Below, piece after piece: positions 1 through 10,528 of a stretch of DNA of 64,000 nucleotides. The stretch spans positions 34,604,405 through 34,668,404 of the forward strand of contig CM065301.1 in NCBI GenBank assembly GCA_032871835.1, written 5' to 3'. The translations under genes were made by a program, and so were the position numbers. Numbering within the stretch: the first letter of the stretch is position 1; the number at the start of each line of letters is the position of its first letter. The stretch is from Dipteronia dyeriana. Lineage: Eukaryota; Streptophyta; Magnoliopsida; Sapindales; Sapindaceae. Below the pieces are notes generated by a model that saw only the letters and a list, made by a program, of their open reading frames with translations, did not search any database and was not told where the DNA came from.

Positions 1-1770
1 TACAAGACCGGTGGCTTAACTTTATATGTACCGGGTCATTCATCCCCCTAGCAAGCCACCGAAGCCCGATATGATCGAGGAGAGCCCAGAGGTTTCCCAC
101 TCTTGGTAAGACCTCTTACATGCCTAACCAAACCTCTGGTGTAGCAACCTCATTGTAAGGCCAAGTGGCTCCTCACTTTTTATACCAGGCTAGTCAAAGC
201 CTAAGTAAGCCACTAAATTATCGATTCATTCCAGGAGGGTCCAGAGCTTTCTCTCAGTTGCTGGGGACTTTTAGGATCCCAAACATGCTTCTGGACAAGT
301 ACTAGACTGGTGGCTTTGCTCCATGTGTACCAGGCCATTCACCGCCCTAGCAAGCCACTGAATCCCGATATGATCGAGAAAAACCTAGAGGCTTCACACA
401 TTTTACGTGGTCCAGAGCCTTCACTTAGTTGTTGGGGGCTCTATGAATCCCAAGTATGCCTCTGAACCGGTACCAGACAGGTAGCCCATCTCTATTCATA
501 CTGGGTCATCCAATGCTCAAATGGTTCCAACTCATTCCAGAGGGGACCAAAGCCTTCTCTCAATCACAGGAAACTACTAGGATCTCAAGCATGTCTTTAG
601 ACAGTTACTAGGTCGGTGCCTCATCTCCACTTGTATGGGGCCATTCATTGCCCTAGTGAGCTATCTTGGTCCCGATCTACCTCTCTGGTCAGTCTCCTCA
701 ACTGTAGCAGCTCATTCCTCCGTAATCTCATTGTTTGGTTGAAGGGCGGGTCATCATCCCGTATCACAGCTACTTCAGAGCCAGCTTCAACCACCTTGGT
801 GGTATCAACTTCAATCAGCCTTGACCTCCATCTCCTCAGTTGGATCAATCGAGATCTCTCATATCTCTCTTACTTCTCCGACCTTGGTAACACCAATCTG
901 GACCTCTACTTTGACAGATTCAGATAAAGAAGTAGGTAGACTTGAAGCCTCTCAAGCATCCTCTACCTTGTAGCAGAGGACTTTGAGATAGGTTCTACCC
1001 TAGTATGGTCTGGCATGAATGTGGAGATGGGCACCATGTCCTCCTTATCATCAGTGCACCCTTTGGCTCAAGATAGACCGGCTTCAGTGAGAGTGGACCT
1101 AATAAACTCTCAGCTTTCTCCATGATCTCCTTCAAAATAGTCCTTACACGACACATAGCATGGATTCGAGTCTTTCCATATCATATGCACATTGCATCCG
1201 CTCTCTGTCTACCTTTATCTTATCTGCGATTGCCTCAGCTCTGGTATTGGCTTTGCTCAGGATGATCGCTCCCCTTATTATCTTGATTTTCATCCCCTTT
1301 GTCTACTATAGCTCGAGTTTAGCAGCATCAACCTACTCCTAAAGAGCATCATATTGGTGGCTCTGGTCCATTCATGTCGGGTTATTCAACGCCCTAGCAA
1401 GCCACCAAAGTCCTGGTTCATTCGAGATGAGCCCGGAGGCTTTCCATATTCAGTGAGGCCTCCTACGTGCCTGAGCAAGCCTCTAGAACAGTAACGACAC
1501 CGCTGCAAGTCTTAGAGCCTCCTTTTATCTAGAATTCGATGGTTCCTCTCCATTTGTATCGGGCCATTCAATGCCCTAGCAAGTCATCAGAGTCCTGGTT
1601 CATTCGAGATGAGCCCAGAGGTTTCCCACAATCGGTAAGGCCTCCTACGTGACTGAGTAAGCCTTTAGAGTAATAGCAGCATTGTTGCAAGGCCCCGAGC
1701 TTCCTCATATGTAGTACTAGGCTGGTGGCTCCTCTCCATTTGTATCGGACCGTTCAATGCCTTAACGAGC
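1..1770. repeat. Diverged direct repeats in the 3' region of Tat-related element T0
   Basis: The stretch is built from diverged direct repeats. One module carries the anchor 'ccctagcaagccac' followed by 'gagcccagaggtttcccac' and recurs near positions 45, 330, 1375 and 1557, with weaker copies near 650 and 1745. The clearest spacing is about 182-186 bp. A second module beginning 'cattccag' (near 225 and 534) repeats at about 310 bp. No coding frame runs through these modules. The position upstream of the tandem array, polypurine tract and LTR of T0 suggests non-coding 3' internal sequence of an LTR retrotransposon. The repeats are visible directly; the assignment to T0 is inferred. Confidence 0.6.
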
Positions 1771-2760
1771 TACCGTGGTCCCGATCCACCTCTCAGGTTA
1801 GTTTCATCGACAATGGCAGCTCCTTTTTCCCTGGTCATACTGCTTGGGTAGAGGAAGAACCACAATCCCCTAGCACTGCTACCTCGGAGCCAACTTCACC
1901 ACCTTAGTCGTGTTAGCCTGAATCAGCTCTGTCCCTTACCACTTTAGGTGGATTGATCAGGACCTCTTCCATCACTATAGCTTCAGTATGGACCTCCCCT
2001 TCCAGGTAAGGGCGATCTAAGTCCTTAGCTCCTTAACATATTTAGACGGACAGATAGGTAGGTTTGAAGCTTCACCTACATCCATAACCTTTGTAGAAAC
2101 CCACATTTGCCAGACCAGTTTGGACCACCATTTCTTTGGAAAGATCAAACTGGACCTTTACTTTGGATGATTCTGATGGAGAGGTAGGCGGGCTTTGGAG
2201 CCCTCTATGCATCTACAACAGTAGAGGACTTCAAGGTGGTTCCTGCCCTAACACAACTAGACATGAAAGCAGAAATGAGAACCAAGTCCTCCTCATCATC
2301 TGCGCATCCATTATCTTAATAAGGTTTGGCTTTAGTCGGAGCGGACCTAGGTAACTCTCAGCTTTCTCTGTGATCTACTCAAGGTATCCATCCTCCGATT
2401 ATGATCAAGTTAGAGGGAAGAAGAGCTCGAGCTGCCTAGGAAGCAACACAGAAGCGTCCTTTAGCAAATAAAGCACCCACATTTCTTTCCAAGGTAGCCA
2501 CGCTGCCATACAGAGTTTAAACCACTCCCACATGAGTTTACCTCCTCCTTCGGAGCAATCCTCGTATGACACGACGCATAGACCCGAGTCTCTCCATATC
2601 ATATGTATGTTGGATCAACTCTCGAGTTACTTGCACGTTAGCCATGGTTGCCTCAATTCTGGTCATGTCCTCATTCAGAACAACTGCGCCCCTCATTACC
2701 GTGGTCAGCTCCTCCTCCTTTTGGTTTGGCATCCCTTGAGAGAGAAGTTTTCTCCATCCG
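600..2760 (-). other. Duplicated, degenerate block of unrecognised sequence, possibly antisense coding
   Basis: Two diverged copies of one block lie in direct orientation, roughly 600-1340 and 1725-2760. Shared landmarks include 'ctctcagctttctc' (near 1109 and 2355) and 'tccatatcatatg' (near 1178 and 2593). The second copy carries about 300 bp more. Minus-strand frames in both are open for 60-70 codons and rich in charged residues and leucine, for example 645-848 and 2538-2732; the latter could form a coiled coil. I do not recognise a family. By analogy with T2 and T3 it may be a decayed antisense gene of the retrotransposon, but no residue match to that gene was found, so no function is claimed. 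Confidence 0.4.
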
Positions 2761-3669
2761 AAACATCTACTTTTGGATCAACAGGGGCTCACCTGCCATA
2801 TAAACAACCACCTCAGCTGTGGCCTTTATTTGAGGGAGAAGCTCCCTATTTGAATTGATCATCTACTGCACCATGGGATTTTGAGCCCGGGTCTGCTTCA
2901 ACATTCCAAGACTTGCCAGCTACGATGGGAACATACACAACTATCTCAGCAATTTACTTCTTAATCCCATCCCTTTTCCGTCCATCAATTACTCTTAAGT
3001 CAAAGAGGAGAAGTAGAGCCAGCTCTACCTGAAAGGTTATGAAGAAGTAACCATCCTCCTTGGCTTGCACGAGCTCGACCTTAGCAAACACCAGCTTGCT
3101 CTCGAAGATTATCATACTGATGGCTCCTCTCCATCTGTACTAGGTCTTCCAATGCCCTAGTGAGCTATCAAGGTCTCGATCCGTTTAGGTAGCAGTGGGA
3201 TCTCGAGCTCCATTACGATTATTGAAAACTCTCATCTTCCCCAAGCAGACTTCTCAACCGATTACATCACTTAGGGACTAGAAGATCAATATTTTCTCAG
3301 TACTCCAAAGAGAGGGGCGATAACCCCAGCGTGAGACCATTTCCCCTAGTTCACAACAAAAAAAGTCTTTTATGGATAGCCATTCTAGTATCATGCAGAT
3401 CATCTCAAGAGATTCTACTCGTGAAATGCTCCTAGAGCGACACTGGTTATCAACCGACACCACCATGCATTTATATAACTTCGTATCGACTCGGTATGAG
3501 TTTGCATCTTCTTCAAATTTGGTATCCCTAATAGATCTCATGTGATTGCCTTGACTAGGAGAGCTAGATAGCCCTCCTAATGCCCTGGACTTGATTACTC
3601 CCTCAAGAAGTATCGCCAAAGTATTTCGACAGTGATCTCTTCAAGACCAGATACTGGTCAGGAAAGCCC
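2761..3669. other. Unrecognised internal sequence of T0 with two short minus-strand ORFs
   Basis: Two minus-strand frames stand out: a 53-residue ORF at 2954-3115 and a 113-residue ORF at 3278-3619. Neither has a recognised motif, and composition gives no clear coding signal. A fragment of the 'gctcctctccatctgtac' repeat module recurs near 3120, linking this part to the repeats further left. Nothing else is identified here. Confidence 0.3.
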
Positions 3670-5310
3670 CCTCAATAACTTTGAAACCTCGGCCGAGCAC
3701 CATCCCCCGCAAAGAAGGGTCTGAGTGTATGACCATAAATGCCATCTAGATCTCGAGACTAGGGATTGATCGGAGAAGCCTCTTCCTCACCCCTGATGCC
3801 TTGGTCAGGTGACCTCCCCTAAGAAGGATCCGATTGTAAGTGCATAGTTACCATCCAGATCAAAATACCAGGATATAACTAGATAGCGCTCCTGATGCCT
3901 TGGTCGAGCTGTGACCCCCAAGAAGAATCTGAGTGTAAGAGCATAGTTGCAATCTAGATCTTGAGACCAAGAAATAGCTAGATAGCGCCCCTGATGCCTT
4001 GGTCGGGTTACGACCCCCAAGATGGGTCTGAGTGTAAGAGTATAGTTGCCATCCAGATCAAAATACCAAGATATAGCTAGATAGCTTTCTTGATGCCTTG
4101 GTCGAGCTACAACCCTAAGAAGGGTCAGATTGTAAGAGCATAGTTGACATCCGGATCAAAATACCAGGATATAGCTAGATAGCACTCTTGATGCCATGGT
4201 CGAGCTACAACCCCCAAGAAGGGTCTGAGTGTTAGAGCGTAGTTGCCATCCATATCAAAATACCAAGATATAGCTAGATAGCACTCTTGATGCCTTGGTC
4301 GGGCTACGACCCTCAAGAAGAATCAGAGAGTAAGAGCATAGTTGCCATCCATATCTCGAGACCAGGAAATAGCCATATAGCACTCCCGATGCCTTGGTTG
4401 GGCTACGACCTTCAAAAAGAGTCTAAGTGTAAGAGCATAGTTTCCATCCAGATCAAAATACCAAGATATAGCTAGATAGCGCTCCTGATGCCTTGGTTGG
4501 GCTACGACCCCCAAGAAGGGTCTGAGTGTAAAAGCATAGTTGTCATCCAGATCAAAATACCAGGATATAGCTAGATAACGCTCCTGATGCCTTGGTCAGG
4601 CTACTACCCCCAAGAAGGGTCTGACTGTAAGAGCATAGTTGCCATCCGGATCAAAATACTAGGATATAGCTAGATAGCACTTCTGATGCCTTGGTCGTGC
4701 TACGACCCCCAAGAAGAATCTGAGTGTAAGAGCATAGTTGCCATCCAGATCTCGAGACCAGGAAATAGCTAGATAGCGCTTATGATGCCTTGGTCAGGCT
4801 ACGACCCCCAAGAAGGGTCTGAGTGTAAGAGCATTGTTGCCAGCCAGATCTTTAGACCAGGATATAGCTAGATAGCGCTCCGGATGCCTTGGTCGGGTTA
4901 CCTTCCCCAAGAAGGATCCAAATGTAAGTGCATTGTTGCCATGCGGATCAAAATGCCAGGATATAGCTTGGTAGCCCTCTTGATGCCTTGGACCGGGTTA
5001 ATCCCTCCATGAGGAACTCCATGGTATTTCGACAATGATAACCTTGAGACCAAGATGGCTCGCTAGCATGCCTTAGTCAGGCTACCATGCCCAAGAGGGA
5101 TCTTAGTATAAGTGTATAGTTGCCTTTCGGATCCCAAAACCAGAGTAGCTAGCATTCATGATGCCTTGATCGGGTGACCTCCCCTATGAAGGATTTGAGC
5201 ATAAAAGCATTTTTACCTGCTAGATTACGAGATCAGAACAACCAAAAGGTCATCCCGTTGCCTTGGCCGGGCCAACCCCACTATGAAGGATCTAGATGGC
5301 ATAGATGCCT
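3670..5310. repeat. Tandem array, unit about 99 bp, about 14-15 copies
   Basis: The motif 'gatgccttggtc' or a close variant starts near 3795, 3894, 3993, 4092, 4190, 4289, 4388, 4487, 4586, 4685, 4784, 4883 and 4982, then near 5067 and 5160, giving a strikingly regular 98-99 bp period. Each unit also carries 'cccaagaagg', 'gagtgtaagagcatagttgcc' variants and 'atagctagatagc'. Copies at the two ends are more diverged than central ones, as expected when arrays grow by unequal exchange. The same unit occurs about 4 times after pol in T2 (20830-21200) and about 5 times in T3 (60340-60850). ORFs crossing the array merely repeat the unit and are not genes. Confidence 0.93.
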
Positions 5311-5654
5311 ACCAGGATCATTTCGCCAGCTCGTCTAAGTACCGTGATTCCTTGAAAAGGAACTCTAGGTACCCATATTAACCACAAAAGCTTCATTCAA
5401 CATGATTAAGCAGTACGGTTTGTAACCTTTCTCACTTACCAAGTTTTACACTGACTAGAGCGTCGGAAATTCTGTAAGGGGAATATCCCCTTCTATGGTC
5501 CGCCATAACTCATTTACTTTACAGGAATGAATAGTACCATGGTTCGCTAAGCCAATCATTGGGAATGATACTGGTTACCAGTAAAAATGGACAAGTGAAA
5601 TTCTTCATGTAGTACAAGATCCAGGCTCCAACCCCAAATACTTACCGGTGTTCA
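5311..5654. other. Spacer between tandem array and polypurine tract of T0
   Basis: No gene is seen. The last part ('ccaaccccaaatacttaccggtgttcaagt') resembles the sequence just before the 3' LTRs of T1 and T2, which places it as the 3' end of the T0 internal region. Confidence 0.5.
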
Positions 5655-5670
5655 AGTAAGAGGGGACTTC
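5655..5670 (+). other. Polypurine tract of T0
   Basis: 'aagtaagaggggactt' lies directly before the LTR start TGTTAATAG. The purine-rich core AAGAGGGGA is the expected plus-strand primer. T1 (AAAGGGGACTT) and T2 (AGATGGGACTT) have the equivalent at the same place. Confidence 0.8.
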
Positions 5671-7966
5671 TGTTAATAGCAAAATTCTTCTTGTAGGAAG
5701 GCTGGGTTGACTTTCATAACATTTAAAGTACCATTTGTTAATAGCAAAATTTGGACAGGAACCAAAGAAGAATTTTCCACATCCCAGCCTTCCTACAAGG
5801 GTCCAAATTCGGACTTATATGACGGGGTATCAAGGTCCCCGAGGTCAAGGTACCAAGCGATCCTACAGGAGCAAGGCGAGGCCGCCCATACCATCTTAGC
5901 ATCTCGCATGTGTCCAGGCTTACCAAATAAAGCTTGACAAGACCGCGTCAAGCTCTTTATACCACGATAAAACCCCGAAACTAGGTCGACGTGGAAGGAC
6001 CTAAGTCCACCAACATCAAGGTATCTCGTGACATTCTACTAGTGCTTGCTACTATCTCTACTTTCACTAGGAGACCTTCATGGTGCCGAATTTGTCTTGC
6101 AAAGGCCCTCCTGCCTCGTCAAGGTATAATCTCGACCTGTCCGAGCATAAAAGGAAGAAGCCCGTAAAGCCTAATCGTCACCAAAAGTGCCAATATCCAT
6201 TGTAGATCCTGGCATGGTTGAATCAAGTAGCAGTAGCAGGAGCAGTACTTGAGCGTACCTATCCACCCTTCCAGAAGCAAGCCAAAGCCGTCTGTTTATG
6301 GCGAACACCTTACCACGGCTTGCCAGCCAAGCTTTTCTACCCCGTCAGATTCCAGCACGGTCAAATCTAGCTCCACCGAAAGCCTTGTAAGGTCGAATCA
6401 AGCTCTATACAACCAGACTGGTACCTTAAGGTATCTCGCCCTCAGATCGATACCCAAGTACTGGGATACCAGCTTCAGTACCCATCCGGGGTACGCCTCC
6501 TCCGTAAGGTAGGAAGAATGATATCAGTATGATACTGCACCATCAAAATATTGAACCAGAGTTCTCCTCCAAGAGAGAGGGTTGACTTTCATGATTACCA
6601 TTAATGAGGTCAACCGTATTAATGGTGGTAGTCAACCTAATTAATGACATGATCAACGCCATTAATAAGAGAATATTCAACTCTTTAATGGCCACCATTA
6701 GTGAAAGAGTCCAAAGAGGAAACAAATATCTTTTCCTCTTAGATATCCTCCACAACCGATTATTGGGGGTCAACTATAACAGAAAATCCCGCCTATAAAG
6801 GAAGGAAGAGTCCGAAGAGGAAACAATCATATATTCTCCAAGATATTGGCTACAAGCCGATCAACTACATTAAAGGAAGAATCGTATTCGATAGGGAAAT
6901 GAAGACTAATTGAAAAGTCCTGGATTTGCACGCCAAGGTAGTCACAATGTATAAATATGTATGTAAAAGGCATATTGAGGGGTCTCCAATTGATGACAGA
7001 TGACGCTAAAATACATGCTCCAAGACATACTCAATATTCGACATCTGAGATCTGATAACACACGGCTGAGATCGCCCATATCATTTCTAATCCCAAAAAG
7101 GACCAGCCCTAGGAATGTCTGCATGCTTCGTTAAAAGTTCTTCCTACATCATCATTGTATGTATACCCCGACCAGGAAAATACCGGTATCTGTAAACACT
7201 CATTGTTGTAAGCTCCCTGAAGTATTTACGTTGTACTACTTTGATATCTTTGTAACCTCCTCGGAACATCGCATGATATATATATACAAGGAAGGGTATT
7301 CCTCCTTCCTTTAGATACTTCCTAGGGATTTTTCAGGGTGTGATCACTCGTGATGCTTTTTCCTCCCTTAGTCAATTCACCTCCATCTACATAATACTTG
7401 TGTTTTTCCTATTATCTACTGTATTACGCATGTGTGTATGCGGGCTAAGTACCGACCCCATTTGTTCTAGCTCTCTATTATTTCTTACATGAGATCGAGA
7501 AACAACAATGAAGACCTAAGGAACCAAATCTAGATTACTACCTCGTTGGACCTAACGCTCTTATCCTTTCATCTACATGCCAAAGTCGCATATCAAGATG
7601 AAGATAAACCACCCAAACCAGTTCGAAGGGAGTCGATGAGCTCTCCCGTATCCTCTCTATGGAAGAAATCGAGCTCTCCAACACAAGAGCTAGATAAGCC
7701 CCCCTTATTACTTGCTATTGAGGTTAGGGTATTACAAGAAGCAATCGGGCTCCAGAACCAAGCTCTTGGTATCAAGACTAGACTCTGACCCCGACCAAGC
7801 AACAAGGTCCTGGATCACCCCATTCGCACAAGCTGTTTTATCCTCCTTCATAATCACACAAGATCACCAAGATACCAAAGGTACCTACCCCGGCCACCAC
7901 CTCCGTGGTAGCGATATTGAGGGTGTTAATCATGATTTTCAACCTAGTGCAAATTTTCGGTTAACA
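5671..7966 (+). mobile_element. LTR of Tat-related element T0 (probably its 3' LTR)
   Basis: The LTR starts TGTTAATAGC next to the polypurine tract and ends GGTTAACA, so its ends form the TGTTAA/TTAACA inverted repeat shared by all Tat LTRs here. The first ~65 bp are duplicated: a second 'tgttaatagcaaaattt' starts at 5737-5738. A TATA box lies at 6950-6957, and the hairpin ACCAC-CTCC-GTGGT at 7896-7909 near the end. The first ~50 bp and last ~100 bp resemble the 1.2-kb LTRs of T1-T3, while the middle is longer and different, so this is a related but distinct LTR family. ORFs inside (for example 6249-6512 and 7546-7788) show no recognisable protein. Confidence 0.82.
6950..6957 (+). promoter_or_regulatory. 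TATA box of T0 LTR
   Basis: 'tataaata' in the context 'caatgtataaatatg'. The same context, CATGTATAAATA, recurs in the T1, T2 and T3 LTRs at comparable places and likely marks the RNA polymerase II start of the retroelement transcript. Confidence 0.65.
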
Positions 7967-8318
7967 CCATTAATGAGGTCAACCGTACTAACAGAGGTAG
8001 TTAACCCTATTAATGACATGATCAGCGCCATAAATAAGAGAATATTCAACTCTTTAATGGCCACCATTAGTGAAAGAATCCAAATAGGAAGCAAATACCT
8101 TTACCTCTAAGATATCCTTCATATCCGATTCTTTGGGGTCAACTACAACAGAAAATCCCGCTTTTTAAGGAAAGAAGAGTCTAAAGAGGAAACAAACACA
8201 TCTTCTTCGAGATATTAGCTACGATCTGATCAACTACATTAAATGAAGAATCGTGTTCAATAAGGAAAGAAGAACAATTCAAGAGTCATGGACTTGCACG
8301 CCAAGGTAGTTCACCATG

Positions 8319-8326
8319 TATAAATA
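8319..8326 (+). promoter_or_regulatory. TATA box of the truncated T0 LTR copy
   Basis: 'tataaata' within 'caccatgtataaatacacc', equivalent to 6950-6957 in the first copy. Confidence 0.6.
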
Positions 8327-8580
8327 CACCTGTAATAGCATCGATAAAGGAGATCGAAGAACACACAATGGAGATCACACATAGCATTTCCAATCCCAAA
8401 AATGACCAGCCCTAGGATTGTCTACATGCTTCGTTTAAAGTTCTCTCGACATCATCAATGTATGTGTTACCTTTACCTAGAATATACCGGTATCGATCTA
8501 CATTCGACCACTAATGGAGGCTCACCGGAGCGACTATGTTGTATTATTTCACCATTCTGTAAGCTCCCTGAAGCATTATT

Positions 8581-8582
<2 letters not shown>

Positions 8583-8629
<47 letters not shown>
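8583..8629. repeat. (TA)n microsatellite
   Basis: An uninterrupted AT dinucleotide run. The paralogous place in the first LTR copy (near 7275) holds only about six TA units, so the run expanded after the copies separated. The 'IYIYIY' ORFs across it are artefacts. Confidence 0.95.
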
Positions 8630-8632
<3 letters not shown>

Positions 8633-9130
8633 AAGGATATTCTTATATCCTCTGGATACTGCATTGGTATTTTTTAGCATGTAATCATTCGTGATGATTT
8701 TTCCCTCTGGGTCAGTCCACCTCCCTCTACAAAAGACTTGTGTTTCTCTTACTTGTGTCCTGTGCAATGCATGTGTATATGAGTGCAAGCTAGATTCCTA
8801 CCTCACTGGACCTAGCGCTCTTATCCTCCCATCTACATGCCAAAGTCGCACATCAAGATGAGGAGAAACCACCCAGACCAGCTTGAAGGAAGTCGATAAG
8901 CTCTCATGCATCATCTCTATAGAAGAAATCGAGCTCTCTGACACTGGAGCTAGATAAGCCCCCCTCCTTACTTGCTATCTAGGTCAGGGAATTAAAGGAA
9001 GAAATCAAGCTCTAGATCCGGGCTTCAGGTACCATGACGGGCTCCGACCCTGACCGAGGACCAGGACCAGGACCAAGACCAAGATCAACCCTTTCATACC
9101 AGTAAGGGACCCTTGAGCTCCCTTCGTTTC

Positions 9131-9262
9131 CTACCCACCATGAAGCCCGACGGATGGGATGACATATCTCTTACCTACCACGAAGCCCGAGAGGTGGGAT
9201 GACTCCTCTTCTACCTACCATGAAGCCCGACGAGTAGGATGACTCCTATCCTACCTACCACT
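9131..9262. repeat. Short tandem repeat, unit 40-44 bp, three copies plus a partial
   Basis: Repeating 'cctaccatgaagcccgacg...gggatgactcct' begins near 9131, 9175 and 9215, with a partial fourth near 9253. The first LTR copy lacks it, so it arose within the truncated copy. Confidence 0.85.
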
Positions 9263-9388
9263 CCATACTCCATATTCATACAAGATCACCAAGGTAACAA
9301 AGATACCAACCCCGGCCACCACCTCCGTGGTAATGGTCTCAAGGGTGTTAGCTGTAATTCCTCACCTTGAGCAAATTTTCAATTAACA

Positions 9389-10278
9389 ATCCTCAACACC
9401 GTTTCAGATTCGGCAGGTAAGGAGTCCTGATCCTATAATGGTTTGTCATTGAAATCCATGGGAACCGTGAACTCGTGCCCACCTATTAAGATTAAGCTCC
9501 CTCAGTCACCATCGGCCAATATCCACTCCTCTTTCCAGGCTGGGACATTCCGTGAGGCTCCGGGGATGATGAAGTTAAGCTTGTTCTTGGCCTTGGCATA
9601 GAACTGACATCGGAGGGCTCCAGGCAGGCTCCCAATTTAAAAGAGGAAAGATAACTCCTCTACTTCGGATGCCCTGATTATCTTACTTAGCTCGTATTGT
9701 TCCCTCCACAGCACGAGAAAGCCAATTAGGTGCCTCCAGAAGCCGGGCGTAAACTGCAGAGGAGCTAGTTTAAGGGCTTTGAGGGCCCACCGTAGGGTTG
9801 GCTGAAGGGGAAACCTGACCTCACTCTCGAGAGCTGCCATATAAATTGAGAGGATGGCCTTAGGAGGGTTAAAGATATCATAATCTCTGTAAGGAATTGT
9901 GATGGAGACGTTGTCAGGAATACCGTATTTGGATCTCGTACGGTCGAGGGAGTCTGGATCAAAAGCGGAATTGGGAATGACCCTAAAGTCATAAGGCCGA
10001 AGCTCTACAGGAAGAGGACCAATGGCTGTGACATAACCCCTCCCAGCGACGTCGTCTCTACCTTCATTATTAAAGTCTTTATCGACTAAGTTCAGAGGGT
10101 TGTTGGGTTGATTGGAGAAGCCGAAGTGGATCGATACATTCCTACCATAGCGGCACCGCTGACGGACCAAGAAGGAGTCCTCATAGCTCAAAAATCCTCT
10201 TACCCGCTTCTTGGGAACCAAGTTGGGGGCACCAGCAGCCTCGACCATGGCTTCAATACTGTCAGAGAAGTTTGACAT
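9389..10278 (-). pseudogene. Antisense ORF of Tat element T1 (N-terminal part, truncated)
   Basis: This gene runs opposite to the retrotransposon's gag-pol direction. From ATG at 10278 a frame of 213 codons is open, ending in TAA at 9637. Homologous frames in T2 and T3 have CAA there (FQIG), so the stop is a C-to-T change, and the similarity continues through further stops to 9389, where a foreign LTR cuts it off. Visible motifs are RPYDFRVIP, RSKYGIPD, LAPLQFTPGFWRHLIGF and VLWREQYELS. The pattern 'LAP.QL.PN.WR...GF.VLW' resembles the plant Pfam family Transposase_28 ('putative gypsy type transposon'), recalled from memory and not searched. The family's role is unknown. The best preserved N-terminus in the window is this copy. 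Confidence 0.78.
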
Positions 10279-10403
10279 TGTCGAAGGAAAGATTTGAAAA
10301 ACAAACGAAACAGTGAAGAGCTTATCAAAGGTAGTGAAAGAGAGGGGTTTTTGAAAGTTTAAAGTTTGAAAGAAAGTGTGAGGAAAGTGATGAGGAATTC
10401 AGG

Positions 10404-10528
10404 TTTAAATAGAGCTGGGAAGGGTAGTACATCAACGAAATCTTTTGAAGGATTGCCTAGAATCGCGGAGCGGCCGTAACATAGTTGGATTATTTTAGAG
10501 AATGCAACGGTCTTTTCCTGTCACGTCA
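10404..10528 (-). promoter_or_regulatory. Putative promoter of the antisense ORF (T1)
   Basis: Read on the minus strand, a TATA-like TATTTAAA (10404-10411) lies 126 bp before the ATG at 10278. An ACGT-core motif TGACGTG (10522-10528) lies 110 bp further upstream. T2 has both motifs at 41156-41163 and 41275-41281, spaced 111 bp, in otherwise diverged sequence. TATA and bZIP-type ACGT boxes are common in plant promoters. The motifs and spacing are seen; promoter activity is inferred. Confidence 0.55.

Larger units (their letters stand above)
7967..9388 (+). mobile_element. Second copy of the T0 LTR, 5'-truncated, in tandem
   Basis: This copy begins with 'ccattaatgaggtcaacc', matching the first LTR from position 6598 onward, and ends 'caattaaca' at 9388. 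The 5' ~930 bp of the LTR are missing. It carries its own TATA box (8319-8326), a long (TA)n run at 8583-8629 where the first copy has only a short one, and the conserved hairpin at 9318-9331. It joins the complete LTR with no internal sequence between, and on the right it is fused to an internal fragment of another Tat element. Unequal recombination or deletion is the likely origin. Confidence 0.8.

Noticed and set aside
3805..4514. Repeated ORFs on both strands in the tandem array (for example 3805-4020, 4125-4316, 4323-4514)
   Set aside because: The 99-bp unit is a multiple of three, so open frames repeat passively. No start or domain is supported.
8402..8788. ORFs with long Ile-Tyr repeats
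   Set aside because: They are translations of a (TA)n microsatellite.
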